Shown here in pieces: positions 8,385 through 18,133 of a stretch of 64,000 bases of DNA (positions are counted from its first letter, which is position 1; every line of letters starts with the position of its first letter). The notes beneath the pieces are model-generated. The model searched no databases and was not told the DNA's origin. It saw only the letters and a program-made list of their open reading frames with translations. Both the position numbers and the translations under genes were made by a program. Source of the DNA: Ramlibacter sp. (GTDB taxonomy: Bacteria; Pseudomonadota; Gammaproteobacteria; Burkholderiales; Burkholderiaceae_C); contig JAQGMS010000287.1 of the NCBI GenBank assembly GCA_028292245.1, positions 1-64,000 of the forward strand. The letters run 5' to 3'.

Positions 8385-9173
8385 ATGGCAGACGAGACGA
8401 TCCGGTTCGAAGACGGCGCCGGCTACGAGCAGATGATGGGCAAGTGGAGCCAACTGGCCGGCAATCGCTTCCTCGACTGGCTGGCGCCGCCGGCCGGCCT
8501 GCGCTGGGTCGACGTCGGCTGCGGCAACGGCGCCTTCACGCAACTGCTGGTCGACCGCTGCGCGCCGGCCGACGTGCTCGGCGTGGACCCGTCCGAGGCG
8601 CAGCTCGCTTTTGCCCGCAACCGGCCCGCAGCGCGGCTCGCGAAGTTCCAGATGGGCGACGCCATGGACTTGCCGCTGGCCGGCGACAGCGTCGACGCCG
8701 CCGCGATGGCGCTGGTGATCTTTTTCGTGCCCGACCCGGTCCAGGGCGTTGCCGAGATGGTCCGGGTCGTCCGGCCAGGCGGCATCGTCGCCGCCTATGC
8801 CTGGGATATCACCGAGGGCGGCTTTCCGCTGGCCCCGCTGCAGGAAGAGCTGCGCGCGATCGGCGTCACGCCGACATTGCCGCCGAGTGTCGACGCGGCG
8901 CGCATCGACGCCTTGCGCAAGCTATGGACCGATGCCGGCATGGAAGCGGTCGAGACCACGCAGATCACGGTGCAGCGCACGTTCGAGAACTTCGAGGACT
9001 TCTGGGCCACCAGCCTGCTGGGTTCGAGCAACGGCCCCAAGGTCAAGTCGCTGCCCGCGAGCGACGTCGCGCTCGTCATGCAACGGCTGCGAGCGCGGCT
9101 GGCGCCCGACGCGGGCGGCCGCATCACCTGCAGCGCGCGCGCCAATGCCGTCAAGGGACGGCTGCCGAAATAA
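8385..9173 (+). CDS. class I SAM-dependent methyltransferase
   Basis: A 262-residue methyltransferase. Motif I VDVGCGNGAFTQLL lies at residues 43-56 and binds S-adenosylmethionine; motif II-like FQMGDAMDLPLAGDSVDAA and the post-motif MVRVVRPGGIVAAYAWD follow. The ATG at 8385 has GGGAGG eight bases upstream. The substrate is not evident; similar proteins are annotated as ubiquinone/menaquinone-like or small-molecule methyltransferases. It is followed after 23 bases by the dehydrogenase-like gene, so they may be co-transcribed. Confidence 0.9.
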   Translation: MADETIRFEDGAGYEQMMGKWSQLAGNRFLDWLAPPAGLRWVDVGCGNGAFTQLLVDRCAPADVLGVDPSEAQLAFARNRPAARLAKFQMGDAMDLPLAGDSVDAAAMALVIFFVPDPVQGVAEMVRVVRPGGIVAAYAWDITEGGFPLAPLQEELRAIGVTPTLPPSVDAARIDALRKLWTDAGMEAVETTQITVQRTFENFEDFWATSLLGSSNGPKVKSLPASDVALVMQRLRARLAPDAGGRITCSARANAVKGRLPK

Positions 9174-9196
9174 GCACACCGAAAGGGGAGCACGCC

Positions 9197-10303
9197 ATGC
9201 GCCGGGTCATCCTGTTTCTCGGACTGATGTTCAGCCTGTTGTCCACGGCGCAGGCGCAGACCGACTTGCCGCTGGATCGCATCAAGCTGCCGCCGGGCTT
9301 CGCCATCGAGCTGTGGGCGCGCGCCGACAACGCCCGCCAGATGGCGCTGGGGCGTGTCGACGAGAAAGGCGGCGTGCTGTTCGTCGGTTCGATGCGCGCC
9401 GGCAAGGTCCATGCGGTGCGCTTCGACGCCGCCTTCAAGGTGCAGAACGTGGGCGTCGTCGCCAGCGGCCTGCAGTTGCCGGTCGGCGTGGCGTACAAGG
9501 ACGGCAGCCTCTATGTCTCGGCGGTAAGCCGCATCCTGCGCTTCGACAACATCGAGCCGCAACTGGACCGGCCGCCCGCGCCGGTGGTGGTCACCGACAA
9601 GCTGACCCCCGACACGCACCATGGCGCCAAGTTCCTGGCCTTCGGCCCGGATGGCAAGCTCTATGTTCCCACCGGCGCGCCATGCAACATCTGCGAGCCG
9701 GACGCGCGCTACGCCCAGATCGCGCGGATGAACGCCGACGGCAGCGGATCCGAAGTGTTCGCCAGCGGCATCCGCAACAGCGTCGGCTTCGACTGGCAGC
9801 CCGGCACGCGCGAGCTCTGGTTCACCGACAACGGGCGCGACATGCTGGGCGACGACGTGCCGCCGGACGAACTCAATCACGCGCCGCGCGCCGGCATGCA
9901 CTTCGGCTATCCGTATTGCCACGCGGGCGATGTGCGCGACCCGGAGTTCGGCGCCAAGCGGCGCTGCGACGAGTTCGCCCCGCCGGCGCAAAAACTCGGC
10001 GCCCATGTGGCGTCGCTGGGCATGCGGTTCTACACCGGCACCATGTTCCCGCCGGAATACCGCAACCAGGTCTTCATCGCCGAGCACGGCTCCTGGAATC
10101 GCTCGAAGAAGATCGGCTACCGGATCGCACTGGTGCGCCTGCAGGGCAACAAGGCCGTGGCCTACGAGCCGTTCGCCAGCGGCTGGCTGCAGGGCGAGTC
10201 CGTGTGGGGCCGCCCCAGCGACGTGCTGGTGCTGCCCGATGGCTCGCTGCTGGTGGCCGACGACTATGCCGGCGCGATCTACCGGATCACTTATCGGCGC
10301 TGA
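9197..10303 (+). CDS. secreted sorbosone dehydrogenase-like beta-propeller protein
   Basis: A 368-residue protein with a Sec signal peptide (residues 1-21, AQAQ). The mature part is a beta-propeller of the L-sorbosone/glucose dehydrogenase (PQQ-type) superfamily, with blocks such as LPPGFAIELWA, GLQLPVGVAYKDGSLYV and the ENGRDM-like segment NGRDMLGDDVPPDELN. AHARKFLAFGPDGKLYV-like repeats support the propeller. It contains a Cys pair (CNICEP). PQQ binding is inferred from family only. GGGGAG precedes the ATG by six bases. Its 3' end overlaps the convergent aldo/keto reductase by 17 bases. Confidence 0.86.
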   Translation: MRRVILFLGLMFSLLSTAQAQTDLPLDRIKLPPGFAIELWARADNARQMALGRVDEKGGVLFVGSMRAGKVHAVRFDAAFKVQNVGVVASGLQLPVGVAYKDGSLYVSAVSRILRFDNIEPQLDRPPAPVVVTDKLTPDTHHGAKFLAFGPDGKLYVPTGAPCNICEPDARYAQIARMNADGSGSEVFASGIRNSVGFDWQPGTRELWFTDNGRDMLGDDVPPDELNHAPRAGMHFGYPYCHAGDVRDPEFGAKRRCDEFAPPAQKLGAHVASLGMRFYTGTMFPPEYRNQVFIAEHGSWNRSKKIGYRIALVRLQGNKAVAYEPFASGWLQGESVWGRPSDVLVLPDGSLLVADDYAGAIYRITYRR

Positions 10304-11333
10304 GCGAGATCTGCTTGCGCCGGTACTCGCCCTGCCGCTCGAACATCCAGCCGGGATATTCCGCCGGCAACTTGCTGGCCGCACCGATCTGCTCGAGCTC
10401 GGCCGCGCTCAGTTTCACCTTCGTCGCGCCAATGTTGTCGGCCAGCTGGTCGGCCCGCTTGGCGCCGACGATCACGGTGGTCACCTGCGGCTGGTGCAAT
10501 AGCCAGGCCAGCGCCACCTGCGCCACCGACACGCCATGCGCCTGCGCGATCGGGCGCATCACGTCGATGCAGCCCCAGGCGCGTTCCTTGTCGACCGGCG
10601 GAAAGTCGAACGCCATCCGTCGGCTGCCCGCCTCGGCCTGCTGCTCGCGCCCGTACTTGCCGCTCAGCAAGCCGCCGGCCAGCGGGCTCCACACCATCAG
10701 CCCGACGCCTTCGCTGCGCAGCATCGGGATCAGCTCGCGCTCCAGGTCGCGCCCGGCCACCGTGTAATAGGCTTGCAGCGATTCGAAGCGCGAGAGCCCG
10801 AGGCGCTCGGCGATGCCCAGCGCCTTGACGATCTGCCACGCCGCCCAATTGGAAACGCCGACATAGCGCACCTGACCGTCGCGCACCAACTGGTCGAGCG
10901 CGCGCACCGTCTCCTCGACCGGCGTGGCCGGGTCGAAGCCGTGGATCTGGTACAGGTCGATGTGATCGAGCTGCATCCGTTTCAGGCTGGCCTTCACGCC
11001 GTCCATGATGTGGCTGCGGGTGGCGCCACGCGCGTTCGGCCCCTTGCCCATCTCGCCGAGCACCTTGGTCGCGATGACAACGTCCTCGCGTGCGATCTTC
11101 AGGTTCTTCAGCGCCTGGCCGGTGATCTGTTCCGACACGCCGCCCGCGTAGACGTCGGCGGTGTCGATGAAGTTGATGCCGGCGTCCAGCGCCTGGCCGA
11201 CCAGCCGCTCGGCATCGGCTTGCTGCAACTCGCCGATCTTGGCCCACATGCCGTCGGTGCCGCCGAAGGTCATGGTGCCCAGGCACAGTTCGGAAACGAA
11301 AAGGCCGGTGCGGCCCAGGGGGTTGTAGCGCAT
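10287..11333 (-). CDS. aldo/keto reductase
   Basis: A 348-residue NADPH-dependent oxidoreductase of the AKR superfamily. The catalytic tetrad can be placed at Asp57, Tyr62 (in [13 protein letters not shown]), Lys90 (VIATKVLGE) and His131 ([13 protein letters not shown]). The start [20 protein letters not shown] is typical of YajO/Gcy-type members. The gene is convergent with the sorbosone-dehydrogenase-like gene, overlapping by 17 bases, and divergent from the PPK2 gene. The natural substrate cannot be predicted; relatives reduce a range of aldehydes and ketones. Confidence 0.93.
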   Translation of the reverse strand: MRYNPLGRTGLFVSELCLGTMTFGGTDGMWAKIGELQQADAERLVGQALDAGINFIDTADVYAGGVSEQITGQALKNLKIAREDVVIATKVLGEMGKGPNARGATRSHIMDGVKASLKRMQLDHIDLYQIHGFDPATPVEETVRALDQLVRDGQVRYVGVSNWAAWQIVKALGIAERLGLSRFESLQAYYTVAGRDLERELIPMLRSEGVGLMVWSPLAGGLLSGKYGREQQAEAGSRRMAFDFPPVDKERAWGCIDVMRPIAQAHGVSVAQVALAWLLHQPQVTTVIVGAKRADQLADNIGATKVKLSAAELEQIGAASKLPAEYPGWMFERQGEYRRKQISLSADK

Positions 11334-11455
11334 GTGGAAAGCTCCGCGATGGATGAGTTGGGCGCCCGCGTTTCGGGGCGGTCCGCCAGCATACGCGCGG
11401 CCGAAAGAACCTGCAGGCGGCTGTCAATGCTGCCCGTTCGGTGTACAAGGGCGAG

Positions 11456-12349
11456 ATGCCGAAGAACATCCGCTCCAGCGATTTCCGGGTCCCCCCGGGC
11501 GAGAAGTTCAAGCTCAAGAAGTGGCCGACGCTCATCGATCCCGTGTACGCATCCAAGCAGGATTACGAGGAGCGGTTGCGCCAGCATGCCGATGAACTCA
11601 GCGAGCGCCAGCAATTGCTCTATGCCTTCGACCGCTATGCGGTGCTGCTGATCTTCCAGGCCATGGACACTGCCGGCAAGGACGGGGTGATCCGGCACGT
11701 CATGTCGGGCGTCGACCCGCAGGGCTGCCAGGTTTTCAGCTTCAAGCACCCGAGCGCGGCCGAACTCGATCACGATTTCCTCTGGCGCACCGCGCAATGC
11801 CTGCCGGAACGCGGCCGCATCGGCATCTTCAACCGGTCGTACTACGAAGAAGTGCTGATCGTCCGGGTGCATCCGGAAATCCTGCAGGGCGAGCGGCTTC
11901 CGGGCAACCAGGATGCCGGCGGGAAGATCTGGAAGGAACGCTACCGCTCCATCGTGGACATGGAACAGCACCTGCACCGCAACGGAACGCGCATCGTCAA
12001 GTTCTATCTGCACCTGTCGCAGGAAGAACAGCGAAAGCGCCTGCTCGCGCGCATCGACGATCCGCGCAAGCACTGGAAATTCAGCATGGTCGACATGCAG
12101 GAGCGCAACCACTGGAAGCAGTACATGCAGGCGTACGAAGCGTGCCTGGGCGCCACCAGCACGAAAAACGCGCCCTGGTACGTGGTGCCCGCCGACGACA
12201 AGGAAAACGCGCGGCTGCTGATCTCGCGGATCGTCCTGGACACCCTCAAGGACCTGAAGATGCGCTACCCCAAGGCCGATGCCCGCACCCGGCGGGAGAT
12301 GCAGGACATCCGCCGGCAGCTGGTCGCGCAGGCGCCGGTGGATCGTTAG
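11456..12349 (+). CDS. polyphosphate:nucleotide phosphotransferase, PPK2 family (class III type)
   Basis: A 297-residue cytoplasmic enzyme that uses polyphosphate to phosphorylate nucleoside mono- or diphosphates. Walker [13 protein letters not shown] is at about residues 68-78 and the lid/Walker-B-like [19 protein letters not shown] at 122-140. The N-terminus [16 protein letters not shown] is typical of the PPK2_rel_1 subfamily that contains class III PPK2s (AMP and ADP as acceptors). ATG at 11456 is preceded by AAGG; a GTG at 11441 is an alternative. Its stop codon overlaps that of a second, convergent PPK2 gene, so the two kinases face each other tail to tail. Confidence 0.93.
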   Translation: MPKNIRSSDFRVPPGEKFKLKKWPTLIDPVYASKQDYEERLRQHADELSERQQLLYAFDRYAVLLIFQAMDTAGKDGVIRHVMSGVDPQGCQVFSFKHPSAAELDHDFLWRTAQCLPERGRIGIFNRSYYEEVLIVRVHPEILQGERLPGNQDAGGKIWKERYRSIVDMEQHLHRNGTRIVKFYLHLSQEEQRKRLLARIDDPRKHWKFSMVDMQERNHWKQYMQAYEACLGATSTKNAPWYVVPADDKENARLLISRIVLDTLKDLKMRYPKADARTRREMQDIRRQLVAQAPVDR

Positions 12350-13251
12350 TACTTCTCGGGGATGAACATCTGCTTGGGCACGGGCCGGCGCGAATAGTCC
12401 TTGTGCCGAACACGATCGGGCAGTTGCACCAGCGGGTGGTCGACCTCGCTGTAGTCGACCTGTTTGAGCAGGTGGTCGATGCAATTGAGCCGGGCCTTTT
12501 TCTTGTCGTCGGCCTGTACCACCCACCACGGTGCTTCCGGGATGTGCGTGCGCTGCAGCATCACTTCCTTGGCGCGGGTGTAGGCCTCCCAGCGGCTGCG
12601 CGACTCCAGGTCCATCGGGCTGAGCTTCCACTGCTTGAGCGGGTCGCGGATGCGGCTGAGGAACCGGAGGTGCTGCTCCTCGTCGGAGATCGAGAACCAG
12701 TACTTGACCAGCTGGATGCCCGAGCTCACCAGCATCTTCTCGAACTCCGGCACGGTGCGGAAGAACTCCTCGTACTGCTCGTCGGTGCAAAAACCCATCA
12801 CCCGTTCGACGCCGGCGCGGTTGTACCAGCTGCGGTCGAACAGCACGATTTCGCCGGCCGCCGGCAAATGGGCCGTGTAGCGCTGGAAGTACCACTGCGT
12901 GCGCTCGCGGTCGTTCGGGGCGGGCAGGGCGGCCACGCGGCACACGCGCGGGTTCAGGCGCTGCGTGATGCGCTTGATCACGCCGCCCTTGCCGGCCGCG
13001 TCGCGGCCCTCGAACAGGATCACCAGCTTGCGGCCGTTGGCCACGACCCAGTCCTGCAGCTTCACCAGTTCGCCCTGCAGCCGCAGCAGCTCGGCGAAAT
13101 AGCGCCGCCGTTCCTGCTTTTGCTGCTCGGTGAGGGGGATTTCGGCGCCATTGGCGTCAAACGGCCGGTCCTCGAGCTCGAGTTCCAGCTCCTCGTCATA
13201 GCTGTCGAGCACCTCGTCCTGCATGCGCCGCTCAAGTTCCGCGCTGTCCAT
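12346..13251 (-). CDS. ppk2: polyphosphate kinase 2 (class I type)
   Basis: A 301-residue single-domain PPK2. An acidic N-terminal tail (about residues 11-30) precedes Walker [15 protein letters not shown] (80-93); the PRVCRVAAL segment and [19 protein letters not shown] (136-154) are signature blocks of the P. aeruginosa-type PPK2 subfamily, which mainly converts ADP/GDP to triphosphates. Length is normal. The ATG at 13251 is chosen because family similarity begins there; upstream codons read through intergenic DNA. It is tail-to-tail with the class III-type gene, with overlapping stop codons. The two together could raise AMP to ADP and ADP to ATP from polyphosphate. Confidence 0.93.
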   Translation of the reverse strand: MDSAELERRMQDEVLDSYDEELELELEDRPFDANGAEIPLTEQQKQERRRYFAELLRLQGELVKLQDWVVANGRKLVILFEGRDAAGKGGVIKRITQRLNPRVCRVAALPAPNDRERTQWYFQRYTAHLPAAGEIVLFDRSWYNRAGVERVMGFCTDEQYEEFFRTVPEFEKMLVSSGIQLVKYWFSISDEEQHLRFLSRIRDPLKQWKLSPMDLESRSRWEAYTRAKEVMLQRTHIPEAPWWVVQADDKKKARLNCIDHLLKQVDYSEVDHPLVQLPDRVRHKDYSRRPVPKQMFIPEKY

Positions 13252-13393
13252 AGAAAATTCCGCTTTGGGATGACACCCAAAGATTACACACCCGCCGTGT
13301 GAAGCACGGTGAAACATGCCATCTTTTACGGATGAGCCAATATGCCTATACTGGCTGTGGCCCATCCATTGCCGGGCCGAGGGGGAAACCTAG

Positions 13394-14299
13394 ATGCGAA
13401 ACCTGTTCCCGTCCAGCGTCCTGCGCTGGCCGCGCCTGACCGTGCTGCTGCTTCTCCTCCTGGTCACCCAGGCATGGAGCCAGGAAGCCACCTACAACTC
13501 TGCGACCAACATCGTCACCATCCCCGCGGTGAGGTTCGGCAACGCGACTTACACCAACGTGACCTTGGCCAACATCGGCAACTTCACGTTCACCTTCCAG
13601 GGCGCAACCCCCCAGGTTCCGGCCGGCCCGGCCGCAGCAGTTTTCGACGGCACCGTGCTGACGCTGCCGTCGGTGAGGGTCGGCGCGATCAGCTACGCCG
13701 CGATCCTGCGGCACATCGGCAACCTGACCTTCACGCTTCAGTCCGCAACCGAGGTCCAGACCTACATCTACTACTCCAAGACCGTTCACACTCCACAGAT
13801 CGCCACGCTGTACAACGGCACGCTCAGCATGGATGGGATGCAGATCACCGACTTCAGCTTTGGTGCGGCGGCCTCCGATTCGAGCGGCCAGCTGGTGCAG
13901 TGGGCCTCTCCCTGGAACAACTACAACCAGCCGGTGGTCCAGGCGATGCTGTTTTGTGGAGGGGACGAGAAGCTGGCCTATGTGCTGATGCCGCGCGAAG
14001 ACACGGCCCGGGTCGCGTCCACTGCGCTCGACCTGGTGACGAGCATCCATGACGCGAGCCAGTACGACGGCGTCAGCATCTACCGCAACTGCTTCGGCAG
14101 CTTCAGCGACAAGTGGCTGAACAACCTGCCCAACGCCAACTATTTCCTCTGGTCCGACACCTTCACGACTTATAGCTCGGCCTTCGTCATGAACCAGCTC
14201 AGTGGCGCCGTCATCTTGCGCGAGCAGGGCCAGCCGTCCAACCAGCACAACTTCCTGGGCATCACCTGGCGCGGCAACATCTTCGAAGTGTGGCAATAG
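13394..14299 (+). CDS. secreted protein of unknown function with an internal beta repeat
   Basis: A 301-residue protein with a strong Sec signal peptide (residues 1-30, ending TQAWSQ). I do not recognise the family. The mature N-terminal part contains two copies of a roughly 35-residue unit: TIPAVRFGNATYTNVTLANIG followed by NFTFTFQGAT, and LTLPSVRVGAISYAAILRHI followed by GNLTFTLQSAT. These look like paired beta-hairpins. Two Cys residues (CGGDE and NCFGS) are far apart and could form a disulfide. It has its own upstream region and is convergent with the MATE gene. Confidence 0.75.
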   Translation: MRNLFPSSVLRWPRLTVLLLLLLVTQAWSQEATYNSATNIVTIPAVRFGNATYTNVTLANIGNFTFTFQGATPQVPAGPAAAVFDGTVLTLPSVRVGAISYAAILRHIGNLTFTLQSATEVQTYIYYSKTVHTPQIATLYNGTLSMDGMQITDFSFGAAASDSSGQLVQWASPWNNYNQPVVQAMLFCGGDEKLAYVLMPREDTARVASTALDLVTSIHDASQYDGVSIYRNCFGSFSDKWLNNLPNANYFLWSDTFTTYSSAFVMNQLSGAVILREQGQPSNQHNFLGITWRGNIFEVWQ

Positions 14300-14311
14300 C
14301 GCGGCGGGCGC

Positions 14312-15676
14312 TCAGCGCGTCCAGCCGCCCAATCTGATCGCCGCCGCCAGCGTCAGCGCATAGGCCGCGAAGCTGAAGGCCACGACGAAGAAAAAGACCG
14401 TGGCGGGCAGGTGCAGCCATTGCACGCAGACCCAGCCCCCGGCAGCCACCGCCACCAGGCGTGCCATGCTCGCGGCCAGCGGCCAGAACATCCGGCCCGC
14501 GCCTTGCGATGCGAAGAACAGCGCCAGCCCCAGGCCGAACAGGCCGTAGCAGCCGCCCACGATGTTCAGGTATTGCGCGCCGAAACTGCGCACCGCCGGG
14601 TCGGTGGTGAAAAGGTTCATCCACAGGGCCGGCAGCAAGGCCGCGGCCAGTCCGATCGAGCCGGTGATGGCGAACACCACCGCGGCCCCGGCCCAGGTCA
14701 CCTTCAGCGCGCGCTGCGGCTGCCGGGCGCCCATGTTGGTTGCGACCATCGCGGTGAGCGCGGTACCGAAGCCGAACGCGATCGGCACCAGGATGTATTC
14801 CAGCCGCGCCGCCACACCGTAGCCCGCCAGCGCCGCGATGCCATAGCTGCCGACGAAGGCGGTGGCCGCCGCGATCGAGGCGTTGCTGATCACCGGGCTG
14901 AGCGAAGCCGGAATGCCGACGCGCAGGATGGCGGCCAGCAGCGGCGTGCGCAAGCGCCAAGGCAGTCGCAACAGGTGCACGGCACCGCCCTTGCGCAACA
15001 GGTGCGACGCCAGCACGATGGAGGCCACCGCGTTGGCTGCCAGCATGCTGATCGCGGCACCGGCCACGCCCAGCCCCGGCAGCGGTCCCCAGCCGAAAAC
15101 CAGCACCGGGCACAGCAGCACGTGCACGCCGGCCATGCCCAGCAGCGCCAGCGACGGCAGCAGCATGTTGCCCGAGCCGCGCACGATGCCGGCCAGCACG
15201 TTGGTGGACCAGATGACGACGGCGCCGCCGAACAGGATGTTGGAGTACGACATCGCGTCACGCAGCGCGCCGCCGTGGCCGCCCATCGCCGCGTAGACCG
15301 CGCGTCCGCCGCTCCACTGCGCCAGGGAGAACAGCGCGCCGGCCGCGACGGCGATGAACAGCGCGTGCTGCGCCAACCGGCTGGCGTCGTCGGCGTTGCC
15401 CGCGCCCAATGCGCGCGCCACCGCCGCGGTGGTCGCGCCGCCGATGCCGCCGGCCGACATCTGCAGCATCAGCATCGACAGCGGCAGCACCAGCGCCACG
15501 CCGGCCAGGGCGTCGGCGCCGAGCCGCCCGAGGATGAAGCCGTCATAGCCGATGACCAGCGTCATCGCGAAGAGCCCCAGGATATTGGGCGTGGCCAGCC
15601 GGAACAGGGTCGGCAGCAGCGGCGCGTGCAGCATCTGCTGCGTGCGCGCCGTCATCGCGGCCGTGTGGGCTGTCAT
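14312..15676 (-). CDS. MATE family efflux transporter
   Basis: A 454-residue inner-membrane protein with about twelve hydrophobic spans, the normal size for MATE exporters, which use Na+ or H+ gradients to expel organic cations. The first span LFRLATPNILGLFAMTLV and the motif pattern around residue 200 (GAAISMLAANAVASIVLASHLL) fit. The ATG at 15676 overlaps the stop of the SDR gene as ATGA. It is therefore the third gene of a tetR-SDR-MATE operon and is probably repressed by that TetR protein and induced by its ligand. Confidence 0.93.
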   Translation of the reverse strand: MTAHTAAMTARTQQMLHAPLLPTLFRLATPNILGLFAMTLVIGYDGFILGRLGADALAGVALVLPLSMLMLQMSAGGIGGATTAAVARALGAGNADDASRLAQHALFIAVAAGALFSLAQWSGGRAVYAAMGGHGGALRDAMSYSNILFGGAVVIWSTNVLAGIVRGSGNMLLPSLALLGMAGVHVLLCPVLVFGWGPLPGLGVAGAAISMLAANAVASIVLASHLLRKGGAVHLLRLPWRLRTPLLAAILRVGIPASLSPVISNASIAAATAFVGSYGIAALAGYGVAARLEYILVPIAFGFGTALTAMVATNMGARQPQRALKVTWAGAAVVFAITGSIGLAAALLPALWMNLFTTDPAVRSFGAQYLNIVGGCYGLFGLGLALFFASQGAGRMFWPLAASMARLVAVAAGGWVCVQWLHLPATVFFFVVAFSFAAYALTLAAAIRLGGWTR

Positions 15677-16374
15677 GGCGCCACGAGGTAGACGCCCGGC
15701 TCGGCCGACAGGCCCCGCTTGACCTGGCGCGTGACTTCGTCGGCCAGCACCTCTTCCGCGCCGGCTTCCAGCGCGTCGAGTGCGCGTGTGACCACCTCGG
15801 CAGGCGTGGACTTCGGCATGTCGATGCCGCGGGTCAGGTCGGTGTCGACGAAGCCCACGTGCATGCCCACCACTTGCGTGTGCTGCGCGCGCAGCTCGTG
15901 GCGCAGGCCGTTGGTCAGCGCCCATGCCGCCGACTTGGTGGCGCCGTACACGCCCAGCAGCGGGCGGTTGATCCAGCTGGCGATCGACAGCACGTTGAGG
16001 ATGGCGCCGCCGCCATGGGCGGCCAGCACCGGCGCGAACGCCTGCGACAGGCGCAGCGGGCCGAAGAAGTTGGTCTCCATCTGCAAGCGCGCGGATTCCA
16101 CGCTGCCTTCGGGCAGGAAGCCGCCGACGTTGGCGATGCCGGCGTTGTTGATCAGGATCGTCACGTCGCCGCAGCGCTTCGCGGCCGCCGCGACTTGATC
16201 GGGCTCGGTGACGTCGAGCTGGATCGCCTCGACGCCGGGCAGCGTCACGCTGGCGGGGTTGCGCGCGCCCGCGTAGACCTTGCGCGCGCCGCGCGCCAGG
16301 GCCTGCTTTGCGAATTCGAGCCCGATGCCGCGGTTGGCACCGGTGATGAGGACGATGGCGTTGTCGAGTTTCAT
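15673..16374 (-). CDS. SDR family oxidoreductase
   Basis: A 233-residue short-chain dehydrogenase/reductase. The cofactor motif TGANRGIG is at residues 11-18, NNAG at 76-79, and the catalytic Tyr143 and Lys147 are in GVYGATKSA, with a serine at about 130-133. It is a classical SDR, NAD(P)-dependent, with unknown substrate. It lies ten bases after the TetR gene and overlaps the MATE gene by ATGA, so regulator, enzyme and exporter are one unit. Confidence 0.93.
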   Translation of the reverse strand: MKLDNAIVLITGANRGIGLEFAKQALARGARKVYAGARNPASVTLPGVEAIQLDVTEPDQVAAAAKRCGDVTILINNAGIANVGGFLPEGSVESARLQMETNFFGPLRLSQAFAPVLAAHGGGAILNVLSIASWINRPLLGVYGATKSAAWALTNGLRHELRAQHTQVVGMHVGFVDTDLTRGIDMPKSTPAEVVTRALDALEAGAEEVLADEVTRQVKRGLSAEPGVYLVAP

Positions 16375-16384
16375 GGCGGTTCCT

Positions 16385-16966
16385 TCAGGTGATGTCGTAT
16401 TGGGCGAGCAGGCTGCGGCGGGTTGTGGACAAAAGGGCCTTGCCTTCGGTGTTGTCGCCCAGGGCGCGAGCGAGCTGCAATGCGCCGACCAATTGGCCGG
16501 CGATCAGCGCCGCGCGATCCGGCGCGCCGCGTCCGGTCAAGGCGTTCTGGACCCGCCCGATCAGGCTGCGCACGCGGCGGGCGGCCGCGTCGCGCACCTC
16601 CGCCGCCTGGCGTGGCATTTCCGAGGCCAGCGCCGCCACCGGGCAACCGCTTTCGGTCGAGCTGAGGTGGCTGTCGGAAAGGTAACTTTCCACCAGCGCG
16701 CGCAACGCGCTGGCGCCCTTGGCCTGCCGCAGCGCCGAGCTTTTTTCGATGCGCTCGGCGCTGTCGCGCCCGGCGCGCTCGAGCGCCTCGGCCAGCAGGG
16801 CGTTACGCGACGGGAAGTGGGCATAGAAGCCGCCGTGGGTCAGGCCAGCCTCTTTCATGATGTCGGCCACCCCAACACCGTTGAAGCCGCCGCGCCGGAT
16901 GGCGCGCGCCGCGGTTTCGACGATGCGTTCGTGGCTGAGTTCCTTGCGGGTCGGTTGGGTGTCCAT
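16385..16966 (-). CDS. TetR/AcrR family transcriptional regulator
   Basis: A 193-residue regulator. The N-terminal helix-turn-helix is clear: IVETAARAIRRGGFNGVGVADI then GLTHGGFYAHFPSR (about residues 14-55), the pattern of the TetR group that includes YcdC/NemR-like repressors. The C-terminal ligand domain has two Cys residues. ATG at 16966 is preferred; a TTG at 16984 is possible but lies inside the palindrome described next. The perfect inverted repeat 18 bases upstream is the obvious autoregulatory operator. It heads the operon with the SDR and MATE genes. Confidence 0.93.
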   Translation of the reverse strand: MDTQPTRKELSHERIVETAARAIRRGGFNGVGVADIMKEAGLTHGGFYAHFPSRNALLAEALERAGRDSAERIEKSSALRQAKGASALRALVESYLSDSHLSSTESGCPVAALASEMPRQAAEVRDAAARRVRSLIGRVQNALTGRGAPDRAALIAGQLVGALQLARALGDNTEGKALLSTTRRSLLAQYDIT

Positions 16967-16983
16967 GGCGCGACTGTAGACCA

Positions 16984-17003
16984 AATATGATGACCATCAT
17001 ATT
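16984..17003. promoter_or_regulatory. TetR operator (perfect inverted repeat)
   Basis: AATATGATG and CATCATATT form a perfect 9-base inverted repeat with a 2-base centre, 18 bases before the tetR start codon. It is AT-rich against a GC-rich background. TetR-family regulators usually bind such repeats at their own promoter, so autorepression of tetR-SDR-MATE is likely. The divergent gene at 17120 starts 117 bases away and might share control. Confidence 0.75.
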
Positions 17004-17119
17004 AAGCGGGACATTGCGCATTTGGTTACTGCTGGGGTAGTCCGAACGCGCCATGGCCGCCGGCCGCCCCCTCGCCTAGAGTGAACGCCATCGTCAAACA
17101 CATCCTTGAGAGGCTACGC

Positions 17120-18124
17120 ATGGCAGATATCAACGGCACCAACGGCAACGACGCCATCCAACCCTTCGGCAGCAGCCTGCTGCTGACGTTGAGCGGCAGT
17201 TCCGCCGAGGGCGTCTGGCCCAGCATCAATGTCCTGGTCAATGGGAACGTCCTGGTCTCGGGGCTCACCATCGATGCCAACCACGCAGGGGGCGCGACGC
17301 AGCAGGTCGCGGTTCCTATCCCCGCCGGCACCAACGTCACGTCCATCAGCTTGCAGTACACCAACGACGCGCAGCAGAGCTGGGAAATTGGCGACCGCAA
17401 CCTGTTCGTGTCGAGCATCACGCTCAACGGCACGGTGCTGCCGCCGCAAGCGGCCACCTACCTGCGCAGCGCCGATGGCTCAACGGTTACCGGACAGGCC
17501 GACATGATCTGGGGCGGCTCGCTCGATTTCAGCGGCCCGGTCGTGACCGGCGCCACGGCGCACACCGGCGGCACGATCTCGGTCGATGCGCTGGCCGGCA
17601 TCGACACCATCCTGTTCTCCCACGCCGCGTCCAGCTACAGCGTCACCCACACGGCAAGCGGCTACACCGTCTCCGGCAACGGCGAAACCGCCACACTGGC
17701 CAATGTCGAGCGCCTGCAGTTCAGCGACCACAGCCTGGCGCTGGACATGACGGGCCATGCGGGCACGGTCGCGAAGATCCTGGCTTCGCTGTTCGGGCAG
17801 AGCTACCTGGGCGTGCGCGAGTTCGTCGGGCTGGGCCTGGACATCCTCGACGGCGGTACCTCTGAGTCGGCCGCCGCGGCCCTGGCCGTGTCGACCCCGC
17901 TCTTCACGCAATTGGCCGGCTCGGCCTCGAACACGGCTTTCGTGAATTTCGTGTACCACAACGTGATGGGCAGCAACCCCAGCGCGTCCGACCTGAATCA
18001 ATATGTCGGCATGCTGGACTCCGGCGCGCAGACCAAGGCCTCGCTGGCCGTGATGGCCGCGGAGTCGAGCCAGAACGTGGCTCACCTGGTCGGCGTGACG
18101 AACGCCGGCATCGAGTTCGTCTGA
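17120..18124 (+). CDS. putative secreted carbohydrate-binding/DUF4214-like protein
   Basis: A 334-residue protein with no Sec signal peptide. The opening MADINGTNGNDAIQP resembles the N-termini of proteins secreted by type I systems. Residues about 14-125 form a beta-sandwich resembling calcium-dependent xylan-binding modules (a run ending in LYTNDAQ-like and DRNLFVSSITLNG). A middle block (about 150-215) resembles the FxxHxxSY / LANVERLQFSDHSLALD motif seen in RTX-type proteins, and the C-terminus (about 245-330) fits DUF4214. Such modular proteins are usually surface or extracellular. No export genes are nearby. GAGAGG precedes the ATG. Confidence 0.72.
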   Translation: MADINGTNGNDAIQPFGSSLLLTLSGSSAEGVWPSINVLVNGNVLVSGLTIDANHAGGATQQVAVPIPAGTNVTSISLQYTNDAQQSWEIGDRNLFVSSITLNGTVLPPQAATYLRSADGSTVTGQADMIWGGSLDFSGPVVTGATAHTGGTISVDALAGIDTILFSHAASSYSVTHTASGYTVSGNGETATLANVERLQFSDHSLALDMTGHAGTVAKILASLFGQSYLGVREFVGLGLDILDGGTSESAAAALAVSTPLFTQLAGSASNTAFVNFVYHNVMGSNPSASDLNQYVGMLDSGAQTKASLAVMAAESSQNVAHLVGVTNAGIEFV

Positions 18125-18133
18125 CGCGCTGGG

